Assembly: GCF_022829515.1 (NCBI RefSeq)
Contig: NZ_JAKSYL010000137.1
Location: 62,001 to 126,000, forward strand
Direction of reading: 5' to 3'
Origin: Methylobacterium sp. J-048
GTDB lineage: Bacteria; Pseudomonadota; Alphaproteobacteria; Rhizobiales; Beijerinckiaceae
Length of the DNA stretch: 64,000 nt
Shown: positions 49,452 through 57,812 of the stretch, one piece after another
Layout of the letters: the number at the start of each line of letters is the position of its first letter
Position numbering within the stretch: position 1 is the first letter of the stretch
Position numbers and translations under genes: made by a program
Notes under the pieces: generated by a model
Told to the model about the DNA's origin: nothing
Seen by the model: the letters and a program-made list of their open reading frames with translations, nothing else
Databases searched by the model: none

Positions 49452-50351
49452 ATGATCGAGACCAGAACACGCGGCGTCGTGGAGATGAGCGCCGCCATGG
49501 CGATTTCAGGGACGATCGGCCTGTTCGTCGTGATGTCGAAACAACCGCTCGCGAATGTCGTATTCTGGCGATGCGCATTCGGCACCGTGACGCTCCTGCT
49601 CATCTGCGCAGCCTTCGGCCTTTTGCGGCCAGGGCTCATCACGGGGCGCCAGATCGCGCTCGCGGCCCTCGGGGGCGTGGCGATCGTCGCCAACTGGCTC
49701 TTCCTGTTCGCCGCCTATCCGCTCGCCTCGATCGCGATCGCGACCGCCGTCTACAACACCCAGCCGTTCATGCTGGCGGCTTTGGGCATCGTGGTGATCA
49801 ATGAGCGTCCCAGCATCGCGAAGCTGGCATGGCTCGTCCTCGCCTTCGTGGGCATGCTCGCCATCGTCGAGGCACGCCCTGAATCCGGAGGCGAGGCCGG
49901 AAACTATACGCTCGGCATCATCTTCGCGCTCACGGCCGCATTTCTCTATGCGCTCGCCGCGATCGTCGCGAAGGCGCTGAACGGCGTGCCGCCGCATCTG
50001 ATCGCGCTGATCCAGGTCGCGGCCGGCATCGGCATGCTGGCCCCATTCGCCGATGTCGCGGCACTGCCCGGAACGGCCATCGACTGGCTTTGGCTCGTCG
50101 CGATCGGCGTGGTCCATACCGGCGTGATGTATTGTCTCCTTTACGGCGCCATCCAGAAGCTGCCGACGAGCCTGACTGGCGCACTGTCGTTCATCTATCC
50201 GATCGTCGCCATTCTGGTCGATCGCCTCGCCTTCGGTCATCACCTGGCGGTCATGCAATGGCTCGGCATCGCCGCGATCCTGCTGGCCGCCGCGGGATCG
50301 ACCCTCGGTTGGCGGATCGGAGCCGGCAAGGCCGCGGAGGGCGCGGCCTGA
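49452..50351 (+). CDS. EamA-family (DMT superfamily) exporter
   Basis: The product has 299 residues with ten membrane helices in two EamA repeats (about 15-145 and 150-290). Landmarks are MSAAMAISGTIGLFVVMSKQ at the start and YNTQPFMLAALGIVVINERP at the end of repeat 1. LYGAIQKLPTSLTGALSFIY is near the end of repeat 2. The family exports amino acids and other metabolites. The divergent Lrp-type gene suggests an amino-acid substrate. Confidence 0.92.
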   Translation: MIETRTRGVVEMSAAMAISGTIGLFVVMSKQPLANVVFWRCAFGTVTLLLICAAFGLLRPGLITGRQIALAALGGVAIVANWLFLFAAYPLASIAIATAVYNTQPFMLAALGIVVINERPSIAKLAWLVLAFVGMLAIVEARPESGGEAGNYTLGIIFALTAAFLYALAAIVAKALNGVPPHLIALIQVAAGIGMLAPFADVAALPGTAIDWLWLVAIGVVHTGVMYCLLYGAIQKLPTSLTGALSFIYPIVAILVDRLAFGHHLAVMQWLGIAAILLAAAGSTLGWRIGAGKAAEGAA

Positions 50352-50369
50352 GCAGGACCGACCGCCCCC

Positions 50370-51227
50370 CTACCGTCCCACCGGCCCCGGATCGATCGCC
50401 GGTAACTCGTTCGCCGGCAGGCCCGCACCGGCTTGGGCCTGAGCGCCTCCGCCGACGCCGCGGGCGCGGTTGGCGAGCGTCACGGTCAGGCGCTCGGCCG
50501 TATCGGGCTGCATCACCGCCAGAATCTCGGACATCTTGCGCGGGTTCATGGCCAGGACGATCGGCACCAGCACGTCTTGGCCCAGGCGGTCGAACACCCG
50601 GGCGGCGTCCTTCGGCTTCATCGACTCGTACATCGTGACGATGTTCTTGAGGCCCTGCTTCTCGGCCTCTTCGCGGGCCTTGGCGGCGGAATCGACCTTC
50701 TCTTCCGCCTGCTTGAGGTCGCCCAGACCGGTCTCGAGCTTGCGCTCGGCCTCGTTGAGCATCTTCTCGCGCAACTCCAGCTCGTCGGTCTTCTGGCGCA
50801 GCGCGTCGCGCCGGGCGCCGAGCTTTTCCAGAAGCGCGCGCTCGGTGGGGGAGCCCGACGCCGCCTTGGCCGGCTCGGGGGCGGGCATCTCCGGCGGTTT
50901 TTCAGCCGGCGCCGCGGGCGTTTCCTCCTTGGCTCCGACCGAGCCGGTGGTGACGGGGTCGGGCGGCTCGTAGCCGGTGCGCGCTCGGGCCACCGCCCGG
51001 CCGTATTCGGGCAGGGTTCCGGCCCCCGGCAGGCCGACCTGCCCCAGGGTCAGCAGCTTGAGCAGCAGCAGGCCGCCGGCCGCGATCGCGACGGCATCGA
51101 TCAGCCGCAGCCGCATCGGCCGCACCGGTTTCAGACGCGAACGGCGCAGGGCCGTGCCGCTCGGGGGCCGCGCCTTCGGGGCGGGCTTGGGCGCCGGCGG
51201 GATTTTTGGGGCGGGGACGCCGGTCAC
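50370..51227 (-). CDS. motE: Flagellar motility protein MotE-like
   Basis: The product has 285 residues from GTG 51227, which overlaps the upstream stop (GTGA). After a basic Pro/Ala-rich N terminus comes one membrane helix (about 42-62, LIDAVAIAAGGLLLLKLLTL). A Pro-rich linker, a coiled coil (about 125-185, TDELELREKMLNEAERKLET) and an MgtE_N-like domain follow (ESMKPKDAARVFDRLGQDVL, MNPRKMSEILAVMQPDTAER). In rhizobia MotE is a periplasmic chaperone of MotC. It ends the fliL-fliM-DUF6468-motE row. Confidence 0.85.
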   Translation of the reverse strand: MTGVPAPKIPPAPKPAPKARPPSGTALRRSRLKPVRPMRLRLIDAVAIAAGGLLLLKLLTLGQVGLPGAGTLPEYGRAVARARTGYEPPDPVTTGSVGAKEETPAAPAEKPPEMPAPEPAKAASGSPTERALLEKLGARRDALRQKTDELELREKMLNEAERKLETGLGDLKQAEEKVDSAAKAREEAEKQGLKNIVTMYESMKPKDAARVFDRLGQDVLVPIVLAMNPRKMSEILAVMQPDTAERLTVTLANRARGVGGGAQAQAGAGLPANELPAIDPGPVGR

Positions 51228-51727
51228 GCGGCGCGCGCCCGCACGCGGGCCAGGGCGCGCTCGCTCATCGCCAGGGCGGCCGCGGCGGCGGCGCCGAGGC
51301 GCTCGCCGTTCGGGCTGGCAGGCTCGGGCCGGACGGCGGGTATCTCGGACTCGGGCGCCGGCCGCGGGGCTGGCGACGGCTCGGCCCGGGCCGGGACGGC
51401 CCGCATCTGCGCGACGATCGCGCCGATGCGCAGCACCACGGTCTCACCGGCCTCGACCTGCGCGGCCAGCTCGGCGGAGCGGGCGGTGGCGACTTCGATC
51501 CGCGTGGTGAGGGTGCGGTCGCCGTCGTCGATTGCCGAGCGTAGGCCGGCGATCGCGCGCTCGGCCGTGCCGGTGGCGACCATCAGGTCGCCGATGGTCT
51601 GGCGCAACGCCGCCTCGTCGCCCTTGAGCTGGCTGATCCGGCGCGACAGGCGCAGGCAAGTGACGATCGTGGCCGCAAGCAGAACCGCGACCAGGATGTC
51701 GGCGGCGAGCGTGACGAAGAGACTCAT
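51224..51727 (-). CDS. DUF6468-type flagellar-locus protein
   Basis: The product has 167 residues. One N-terminal membrane helix (about 5-25, LAADILVAVLLAATIVTCLR) is followed by a helical coiled-coil-like region (RISQLKGDEAALRQTIGDLM, AERAIAGLRSAIDDGDRTLT) and an Ala/Pro-rich tail. Proteins of this type are encoded between fliM and motE in Rhizobiales; the role is not known. It overlaps motE by four bases and follows fliM by 19 bases. Confidence 0.78.
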   Translation of the reverse strand: MSLFVTLAADILVAVLLAATIVTCLRLSRRISQLKGDEAALRQTIGDLMVATGTAERAIAGLRSAIDDGDRTLTTRIEVATARSAELAAQVEAGETVVLRIGAIVAQMRAVPARAEPSPAPRPAPESEIPAVRPEPASPNGERLGAAAAAALAMSERALARVRARAA

Positions 51728-51746
51728 GATCCGGACCTATCGCACG

Positions 51747-52961
51747 CTAGACGTCGGAATGGCTGTTCATCGAGGCCTCGTAGGCCTGGATGGTCGTGCG
51801 CGAGCGGCGCAGGGGCCGGGTGACCTGCACGGCGATGTTGCCGTCGACTTGGCCGATCCGCCCCTGGGTGAGGGCCCAGTCGCCGCAGCGCACGGCGATG
51901 AGGTCGGACGGCTTGGCGTCGAACATCAGGGTGTCGCCGACCTTGAGGCGCATCACCTGCTTAAGCGGCAGCATCATCTCGTGCAGCACCGCCTGCATGG
52001 TCACGTCGGCCTGCCAGATCTCGGTGGCGAGGTGGCCTTCCCAGACGTGATCGCGGCCGAGCTTCTCGCCCATGAAGCTCTGGGTCAGCAGCTCCCGGAT
52101 CGGCTCGATGGTCGCGTAGGGGAACAGGATCTGCAGCATGCCGCCGCGCCCATCGACGTCGAGGCGCAGGCTGATCAGGATCGCGGCGTTACCGGGCCGG
52201 GTGATGGTGGCGAAGCGCGGGTTGGTCTCGATCCGGTCGATGTCGAAGGTCACCGGCGAGAGCGGCTGGAACGATTGCTCCAGGTCGCCCAGGATGATTT
52301 CCACCAGCCGGCGCACCAGCGTCATCTCGATCGAGGTGAACGGCCGGCCGTCGAGGCGGCTCGACGAGCCGCCGCGCTTGCCCCCGAGCAAGAGGTCAAA
52401 GGTCGCGTAGGCGAGGTTGGAATCGACCGTGACGAGCCCCGAATTCTCCCATTGCTCGGCGCGGAACACGCCCAGCAGGGTCGGCAGCGGAATCGCGTTG
52501 AGATAGTCGCCGAAGCGCACCGAGGTGATGTTGTCCAGCGTCACCTCGACGTTGTCCTGGAACAGGTTGCGCAGGGAGGTCGACAGCAACCGGATCATCC
52601 GGTCGAAGACGATCTCCAGCATCGGCAGGCGTTCGTACTGGACGACGCCCGAATCGACGATGGCCTGAACGCCCCCGGCCCCTGAGGCCGAGAGTTCGCG
52701 CATGGAGAAGCCGAGGACGCCGTCGATCTCGTCCTGGTTCAGCACCCGGTCGTTGCCGGCGAGTTCGGGGAGGTTGTCGCTCTCCCCGTCCTCGATCATC
52801 GTCGCCCATTCGGCGGCGACGTCTCCGGCGTTGCGCGTGGTGCCCTGCTCGGCAAGCGCCGCGCCCCACTCCTCGGCGAGCGACGTGTCGCCGCCCTCGG
52901 CGCCCTGCTCCAGAAGGGCGGCCGACCAATCGTCTTCGGGAAGTTCGTCCTCGGGTTCCAT
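51747..52961 (-). CDS. fliM: Flagellar motor switch protein FliM, with acidic N-terminal extension
   Basis: FliM is the C-ring protein that binds CheY-P and sets rotation direction. The product has 404 residues. The CheY-binding motif VLNQDEIDGVLGF, usually at the N terminus, lies near 73-85. It is preceded by an acidic extension with three imperfect copies of a Trp motif (DWSAALLEQG, EWGAALAEQG, EWATMIEDGE). The middle domain and the C-terminal SpoA domain (VGDTLMFDAKPSDLIAVRCG) are present. It follows fliL by 55 bases. Confidence 0.95.
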   Translation of the reverse strand: MEPEDELPEDDWSAALLEQGAEGGDTSLAEEWGAALAEQGTTRNAGDVAAEWATMIEDGESDNLPELAGNDRVLNQDEIDGVLGFSMRELSASGAGGVQAIVDSGVVQYERLPMLEIVFDRMIRLLSTSLRNLFQDNVEVTLDNITSVRFGDYLNAIPLPTLLGVFRAEQWENSGLVTVDSNLAYATFDLLLGGKRGGSSSRLDGRPFTSIEMTLVRRLVEIILGDLEQSFQPLSPVTFDIDRIETNPRFATITRPGNAAILISLRLDVDGRGGMLQILFPYATIEPIRELLTQSFMGEKLGRDHVWEGHLATEIWQADVTMQAVLHEMMLPLKQVMRLKVGDTLMFDAKPSDLIAVRCGDWALTQGRIGQVDGNIAVQVTRPLRRSRTTIQAYEASMNSHSDV

Positions 52962-53016
52962 CAGGCGCGTCCGCTCAAGGCCTGGCTCTCGGTGACCGCC
53001 GGGGTCGTCGGGTGGC

Positions 53017-53586
53017 TCACTGGACGATCACGTCCTTGAACAGCACCGCCTCGATCTTGGCGGGGTAGACGGCGACGTTGACGCGCCGCAGCAGCTCCTC
53101 GCGCAACCGGTAGAGGCCGACCGAGCCGGTGAGGTCGCCGACGCGCAGCTCGCGCATGTAGACCTGGAGCGTGTCCTCGATGCGCGGCATCAAGGGCTTC
53201 ACCGCGTCCTCCACGTCGGAATCCTTCAGCTCCAGGGAGAGACGCAGCTTGGCGTACTTGGCCTTCTCCTGCGGCATGTCGGGGCTGAGGTTCAGCAGCA
53301 TCTCGCGCATCTCGACGAACACGATCGGTTTCTTGCCGTCGGGACCGACGCCCTTGGCAGCCTGACCGTGACCGCCACCATGGCCCCCGCCGTGCCCATC
53401 ACCGCCGGCGGCCTCCTGGCCCTCGGCGCTCCCGCCATGGCCCATCATCATGAAGGCGCCGCCACCGCCGACGGCCACCACCAGAACCGCGGCGGCCACG
53501 ATGATGATGAGCTTCTTCTTGCCCTTAGGGGCGGCGTCGGCGCCGGCCTCGCCGTCTTCGGCAGCCTTCTTGGGCTTCTTGGCCAT
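53017..53586 (-). CDS. fliL: Flagellar basal body-associated protein FliL
   Basis: FliL surrounds the stator at the flagellar motor. The product has 189 residues: a Lys-rich cytoplasmic N terminus, one membrane helix (about 26-47, LIIIVAAAVLVVAVGGGGAF), and a Gly/His-rich linker (GGDGHGGGHGGGHGQ). The periplasmic FliL domain follows (PIVFVEMREMLLNLSPDMPQ). The C terminus LRRVNVAVYPAKIEAVLFKD matches the family's conserved end. It is first in the minus-strand row and divergent from flgF. Confidence 0.94.
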   Translation of the reverse strand: MAKKPKKAAEDGEAGADAAPKGKKKLIIIVAAAVLVVAVGGGGAFMMMGHGGSAEGQEAAGGDGHGGGHGGGHGQAAKGVGPDGKKPIVFVEMREMLLNLSPDMPQEKAKYAKLRLSLELKDSDVEDAVKPLMPRIEDTLQVYMRELRVGDLTGSVGLYRLREELLRRVNVAVYPAKIEAVLFKDVIVQ

Positions 53587-53780
53587 GGGAAATAATGCTC
53601 TTCCGCGGATATCCGCGCGCTGGGTACGCTCGGATATCGAAGCATTACGGTTAACGTGTCGTTAAGCGGGCAAATCCTGCCGGGCCAGGATTGCCGCCGC
53701 GCAGGCCCGACCCATCCGGAGCGTTTCCGGACTCCTGCGCAAATCCATACATTTGCACGCAAAATCGGTTTTTCGAGTGT

Positions 53781-53796
53781 TGGCACAGCGGATGCT
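53781..53796 (+). promoter_or_regulatory. Candidate sigma-54 promoter upstream of flgF
   Basis: TGGCACAGCGGATGCT matches the sigma-54 -24/-12 consensus TGGCAC-N5-TTGCW at ten of eleven positions, with the invariant GG (53782-53783) and GC (53794-53795) separated by exactly ten bases. Transcription would start near 53807, about 37 bases before the flgF ATG. Sigma-54 controls flagellar genes in several Proteobacteria; whether it does so here is inference. Confidence 0.45.
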
Positions 53797-53843
53797 GAAT
53801 GGATCGTTGCCGCCACCGCGGCACGCGAGTGTCAGAGTCCACG

Positions 53844-54584
53844 ATGCAGAATGCCCTCTTCGTCGGCGTGTCGAGCCAGATGGCGCTCCAGCGCGAGCTG
53901 GACGTGATCTCGAACAACATGGCGAACGTGTCGACCACCGGCTTCAAGGGCCGGAGCACGCGCTTCCAGGAATACCTGATGCCGGTGGCGAGCGCGGATT
54001 CCTTCGCCCAGCCCGACCGGCGCCTGTCCTACGTCATCGACCAGGGCACCACCCTCGATCTGGGGCAGGGGCCGATCGAGCAGACCGGCAACCCGCTCAA
54101 CGTCGCCGTCAAGGGCTCGGCGTTCATCGCGGTCCAGTCGCCGCAGGGCGAGCGCTACACCCGCAACGGCGCCTTCGAGATTGACCAGACCGGCGCCCTC
54201 GTGACCAGCGACGGCTACAAGGTGGCGGGCGACGGCGGCCCGATCACCATCAATCCGCAGGAGACCGGGCTGACGATCGGGACCGACGGCACCGTGTCGA
54301 CCAATCTCGGCATCCGCGGCAAGGTCAAGCTCGTCACCTTCGCCAACCCGCAGCGGCTGACCAACGAGGGCGGCAACGTCTACGCCTCCCCGGAGCCCGC
54401 GCGCCCGGCCGGGCTCGAGGGGCGCCTGGAATCCGGGGCGCTCGAGCGCTCGAACGTGCGGCCCGTCATCGAGATGACCCGGCTGATGGACGTGAACCGG
54501 TCCTACGCCATGGTGTCGAGCATGATCACCCGTCTCGACGACCTGCGGGGCACGGCGATCCGCCGCCTCGCCGACGTCGCGTAA
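53844..54584 (+). CDS. flgF: Flagellar basal-body rod protein FlgF
   Basis: FlgF is a proximal rod component exported by the flagellar type III system. The product has 246 residues. The N-terminal rod motif SSQMALQRELDVISNNMANVSTTGFK (split here as SSQMALQRELDVISNNMAN and STTGFK) is present. The C-terminal VRPVIEMTRLMDVNRSYAM forms the coiled-coil partner helix. An upstream in-frame start is unlikely because family members begin with MQNALFVGVS. It is followed 13 bases later by flgG. Confidence 0.95.
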   Translation: MQNALFVGVSSQMALQRELDVISNNMANVSTTGFKGRSTRFQEYLMPVASADSFAQPDRRLSYVIDQGTTLDLGQGPIEQTGNPLNVAVKGSAFIAVQSPQGERYTRNGAFEIDQTGALVTSDGYKVAGDGGPITINPQETGLTIGTDGTVSTNLGIRGKVKLVTFANPQRLTNEGGNVYASPEPARPAGLEGRLESGALERSNVRPVIEMTRLMDVNRSYAMVSSMITRLDDLRGTAIRRLADVA

Positions 54585-54597
54585 GGGGGCCCGGCCG

Positions 54598-55389
54598 ATG
54601 CGCGCCCTCTACTCAGCCGCCACCGGCATGGCGGCCCAGGAACTCAACGTCCAGGTCATCTCCAACAACATCGCGAACCTGCGCACCACCGGCTACAAGC
54701 GCCAGCAAGTCCACTTCCAGGACCTGCTCTACCAGAACCTGCGCCGCGCCGGTTCCTCGACCTCCGAGCAGAACACCCAGCTCCCCGCCGGCCTCGCGCT
54801 GGGCTCGGGCGTGAAGACGACCTCGACCGCCCGCGTCATGTCGCAGGGCACGCTAAGCTCGACCGAAAAGGATTACGACGTCGCGATCCGCGGCGAGGGC
54901 TTCTTCCGGGTGACGATGCCGGACGGCCGCACCGCCTATTCCCGGGACGGCTCCTTCGACCTGTCGGCCACCGGCCAGCTCGTCACCCGCGACGGCTACC
55001 TCCTCGATCCGGCGATCACCGTGCCGCAGACGGCGACCGCGGTGACGATCAGCGCCACCGGCGCCGTCCAGGCGACGCTGCCCGGGCAGACCGCGCCGCA
55101 GGCGCTCGGGCAGTTCCAGCTGTCGCGCTTCGTCAACAAGGTCGGCCTCGAATCGATCGGCGACAACCTGTTCGTCGAGTCCGCGGCCTCCGGGCCGGCG
55201 ATCAGCGGCCTGCCGGGGGCGGAAGGTTTCGGTAACCTTCAGCAGAGCTACCTGGAAGAGGCGAACGTGAACGCCGTCACCGAGATCTCGTCGCTGATCG
55301 CCGCGCAGCGCGCCTACGAGATGAACTCGAAGGTCGTGACCGCCGCCGACCAGATGCTCTCCACCACCTCGCAGATGTTCCGCAGCTGA
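54598..55389 (+). CDS. flgG: Flagellar distal rod protein FlgG
   Basis: FlgG forms the distal rod. The product has 263 residues with the usual start MRALYSAATGMAAQELNVQV, the rod motif VISNNIANLRTTGYKRQQVH, and the C-terminal helix LEEANVNAVTEISSLIAAQR. Length and sequence are typical. It lies 13 bases after flgF and 34 bases before flgA in the plus-strand flagellar row. Confidence 0.97.
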   Translation: MRALYSAATGMAAQELNVQVISNNIANLRTTGYKRQQVHFQDLLYQNLRRAGSSTSEQNTQLPAGLALGSGVKTTSTARVMSQGTLSSTEKDYDVAIRGEGFFRVTMPDGRTAYSRDGSFDLSATGQLVTRDGYLLDPAITVPQTATAVTISATGAVQATLPGQTAPQALGQFQLSRFVNKVGLESIGDNLFVESAASGPAISGLPGAEGFGNLQQSYLEEANVNAVTEISSLIAAQRAYEMNSKVVTAADQMLSTTSQMFRS

Positions 55390-55423
55390 CCGCGCGTCCT
55401 GCCATCACTTCAGGTCCCCGCTC

Positions 55424-56596
55424 ATGTATGCTGGTCTCCATCCCGACACGGTCCTCGCCGATGTCTCTTTTGCCGACCTGCCCCTCGTCAGCACGGCGGC
55501 GAACGAGAGCGACCTCAGCCCGATCGTCCGCCGGGCTCGCCCGCGGGTGCCCACCCCCGGCGCCGCGGTGCTGCTGCGCGCGGCGCTCGCCTTCATGACC
55601 TTCGCGGCCATCGGCGCCCTGGCGATCCCCGCCATGGCCGAGCCAGGAATGCAGCCGGGCGAGACGCAGAAGGCCCAGCCGCGGCTGCGCGGCGACGTGA
55701 CCGCCCGGGGCGACGTCCTGGCGCTCGCCGACCTCGTCGAGGGCGCGCCAGATTCCCTTGCCGCCCGCCCGCTGTTCCGCTCGCCAGCACTGGGCGCCAC
55801 CGGCACAATCCAGACCCGGCGCATCGTCGAGGCCGCCGCCGCCCTGGGCGTCTCCGGCCTGGAGACCGGGGGCCGGATGCAGATCGCCGTCCAGCGGGCA
55901 GCCCGCCGCCTCGGGCCGCCGGATATCGAGGCGGCGCTCAAGCGCGGCCTGGAATCGGGCTACGGCCTCGATCCGCGCAGCGTCGCGGTCCGCTTCGACG
56001 GCGACGGCCCGACGCTCCTGGCGCCGGTGGACCTCGCCGGCCAGGCCGCCGCCCTCGACCTGACCTACGATCCGCGCTCCCGCCGGGTCTCGGGCCTGGT
56101 CAGCCTCGGCGAGCGGCAGGCGTCGCTCCGGGTCTCGGGCGTCGTGATCGAGCTGCGCGAGGTCGCGGTTCTGACCCGGGCGCTCAACCGGGGCGATCCG
56201 GTGCGGGAGGGCGACCTCGTCCTGGAGCGCCGCCCCCGCGAGATCGTCGCGACGGACGCGCAGGCTGGCGGCACCGCCGTTCTGGGCGAGGTCGCCCAGC
56301 ACCCGCTTCCGGCCGGCACGGTGCTGCGGGTCTCCGACACCGCCCTGCCCGAACTGGTGGCGCGGGGTGAGAGCGTGACCATCGTGTACGAGACCGCCAG
56401 CGTCAGCCTGTCGATGCGCGGCCTCGCCAACGACGCCGGCCGCATGGGCGCCGTGGTCAACGTCGTCAACGTCGCCTCGAAGAAAATCCTCCAGGCCACC
56501 GTGATCGGCCCGGGCCGGGTCTCGGTCGGTCCCGGCCCCGTGGCCCAGCAGACCGCCGGCACCCCGCAAGTCCAGGCGACCGCGTCCCTGCGCTGA
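55424..56596 (+). CDS. flgA: Flagellar P-ring assembly chaperone FlgA, with long N-terminal leader
   Basis: FlgA is the periplasmic chaperone for P-ring formation. The frame from ATG 55424 has 390 residues, longer than usual. A hydrophobic export segment (LLRAALAFMTFAAIGALAIP) lies near 51-70, so either the first 40 residues form an unusual leader or the true start is later, for example GTG 55547. The SAF-like C-terminal region (ALNRGDPVREGDLVLERRPR, then RVSDTALPELVARGESVTI) is typical of FlgA. It lies between flgG and flgH. Confidence 0.88.
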   Translation: MYAGLHPDTVLADVSFADLPLVSTAANESDLSPIVRRARPRVPTPGAAVLLRAALAFMTFAAIGALAIPAMAEPGMQPGETQKAQPRLRGDVTARGDVLALADLVEGAPDSLAARPLFRSPALGATGTIQTRRIVEAAAALGVSGLETGGRMQIAVQRAARRLGPPDIEAALKRGLESGYGLDPRSVAVRFDGDGPTLLAPVDLAGQAAALDLTYDPRSRRVSGLVSLGERQASLRVSGVVIELREVAVLTRALNRGDPVREGDLVLERRPREIVATDAQAGGTAVLGEVAQHPLPAGTVLRVSDTALPELVARGESVTIVYETASVSLSMRGLANDAGRMGAVVNVVNVASKKILQATVIGPGRVSVGPGPVAQQTAGTPQVQATASLR

Positions 56597-56628
56597 TCGC
56601 CCTCTCGATCCGTCAACGAGTTTCCCCG

Positions 56629-57378
56629 ATGGCCAGTCGCCTTGTCCTGAACCCGCTCGCCGCCGCGCTGATCGCAGGCGCTCTGGGTGCCTGCAACACC
56701 GCCGACCGGCTGTCCCAGGTCGGCGCCACGCCGGCTTTGTCGGCGATCGAGGATCCCACGACCCAGCCCGGCTACAAGCCGGTGCGGATGCCGATGCCCG
56801 ACGTGCAGCCGGTCTCCTACGCGCCGAACTCGCTCTGGCGCACCGGCTCCCGGGCGTTCTTCAAGGACCAGCGCGCCGCGCGCCTCGGCGACCTGCTGAC
56901 CGTGAAGGTCAACGTCACCGACCAAGCCAACATCAGCAACGAGACCAAGCGGTCCCGGGCCAACACCGAGAGCTTCGGCCTGCCGAACGCCCTGGGGCTG
57001 GAGAACAACGCCGTCGGCAAGGCCTTCGGCGTCGGCGGCACCGCGCTCCTGTCGGCGACCTCGGCCACCGCCAATGACGGCGCCGGCTCGGTCCAACGGG
57101 CCGAGACCGTGACCACCAACGTCGCCGCGGTGGTCACCCAGGTCCTGCCCAACGGCAACCTCGTGGTCGAGGGCAAGCAGGAGATCCGGGTGAACTTCGA
57201 GGTCCGCGAGATGGTGGTGGCCGGCGTGGTCCGGCCGGAGGACATCGAGTCCGACAACACCATCGACTCGACCAAGATCGCCCAGGCCCGGATCGCCTAT
57301 GGCGGCCGCGGCCAGATCACCGACGTGCAGCAACCCCGTTACGGCCAGCAGATCGTGGATATCCTGCTGCCGTTCTGA
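56629..57378 (+). CDS. flgH: Flagellar L-ring protein FlgH
   Basis: FlgH is the outer-membrane lipoprotein of the L-ring. The product has 249 residues. The lipoprotein signal peptide ends with lipobox LGAC (Cys about 23). SLWRTGSRAFFKDQRAARLG and DLLTVKVNVTDQANISNETK are characteristic, as is the end VADGG-like RIAYGGRGQITDVQQPRYGQ. It lies 32 bases after flgA and 20 bases before the HEPN gene. Confidence 0.96.
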   Translation: MASRLVLNPLAAALIAGALGACNTADRLSQVGATPALSAIEDPTTQPGYKPVRMPMPDVQPVSYAPNSLWRTGSRAFFKDQRAARLGDLLTVKVNVTDQANISNETKRSRANTESFGLPNALGLENNAVGKAFGVGGTALLSATSATANDGAGSVQRAETVTTNVAAVVTQVLPNGNLVVEGKQEIRVNFEVREMVVAGVVRPEDIESDNTIDSTKIAQARIAYGGRGQITDVQQPRYGQQIVDILLPF

Positions 57379-57398
57379 GGCGGCGATTCGGGCGTGGC

Positions 57399-57812
57399 AT
57401 GAACCGGCAGGCGTGGAAGAGGCGATCCGGGAATCAACTCCGCGCCGCTCAAACGCTTCTGGCGGCGGGCCAGTACAGCGTCGCCTATCATCTGGCCGGA
57501 TTGGCGGTCGAATGCGCCCTCAAGGCGCGGATCGCGCGATCGTTCCGGAGCGGGACATGGCCGCTCCGGCAATTCGCCATCGACATCCACACCCACGACC
57601 TGTCGAAGCTCGTCATCCTCGCCGACTTGCGCGACCAGCGGCAGATCGAAGAGAAGCGCGACCCTTCGTTTCTCGATGCCTGGGATATCGTGGCGAAGTG
57701 GACGATCGAGTCCCGGTATGCCGAATGGTCAGAGGAGGAGGCATCCGATATGCTCGATGCCATCGCGCGGCGGCGTTCCGGTGTGATGCCATGGATAAGA
57801 CGTCACTGGTAG
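57399..57812 (+). CDS. HEPN-domain protein, first gene of a two-gene module
   Basis: The product has 137 residues. QLRAAQTLLAAGQYSVAYHL and AGLAVECALKARIARS form the first HEPN helices in the pattern common to HEPN proteins, and IDIHTHDLSKLVILADLRDQ matches the conserved HDL-K-L region. A strict Rx4-6H catalytic motif is not obvious. It lies 20 bases after flgH, with no flagellar relation known, and overlaps the partner gene by 22 bases. Its composition is less GC-rich than the flagellar genes, suggesting insertion. Confidence 0.75.
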   Translation: MNRQAWKRRSGNQLRAAQTLLAAGQYSVAYHLAGLAVECALKARIARSFRSGTWPLRQFAIDIHTHDLSKLVILADLRDQRQIEEKRDPSFLDAWDIVAKWTIESRYAEWSEEEASDMLDAIARRRSGVMPWIRRHW

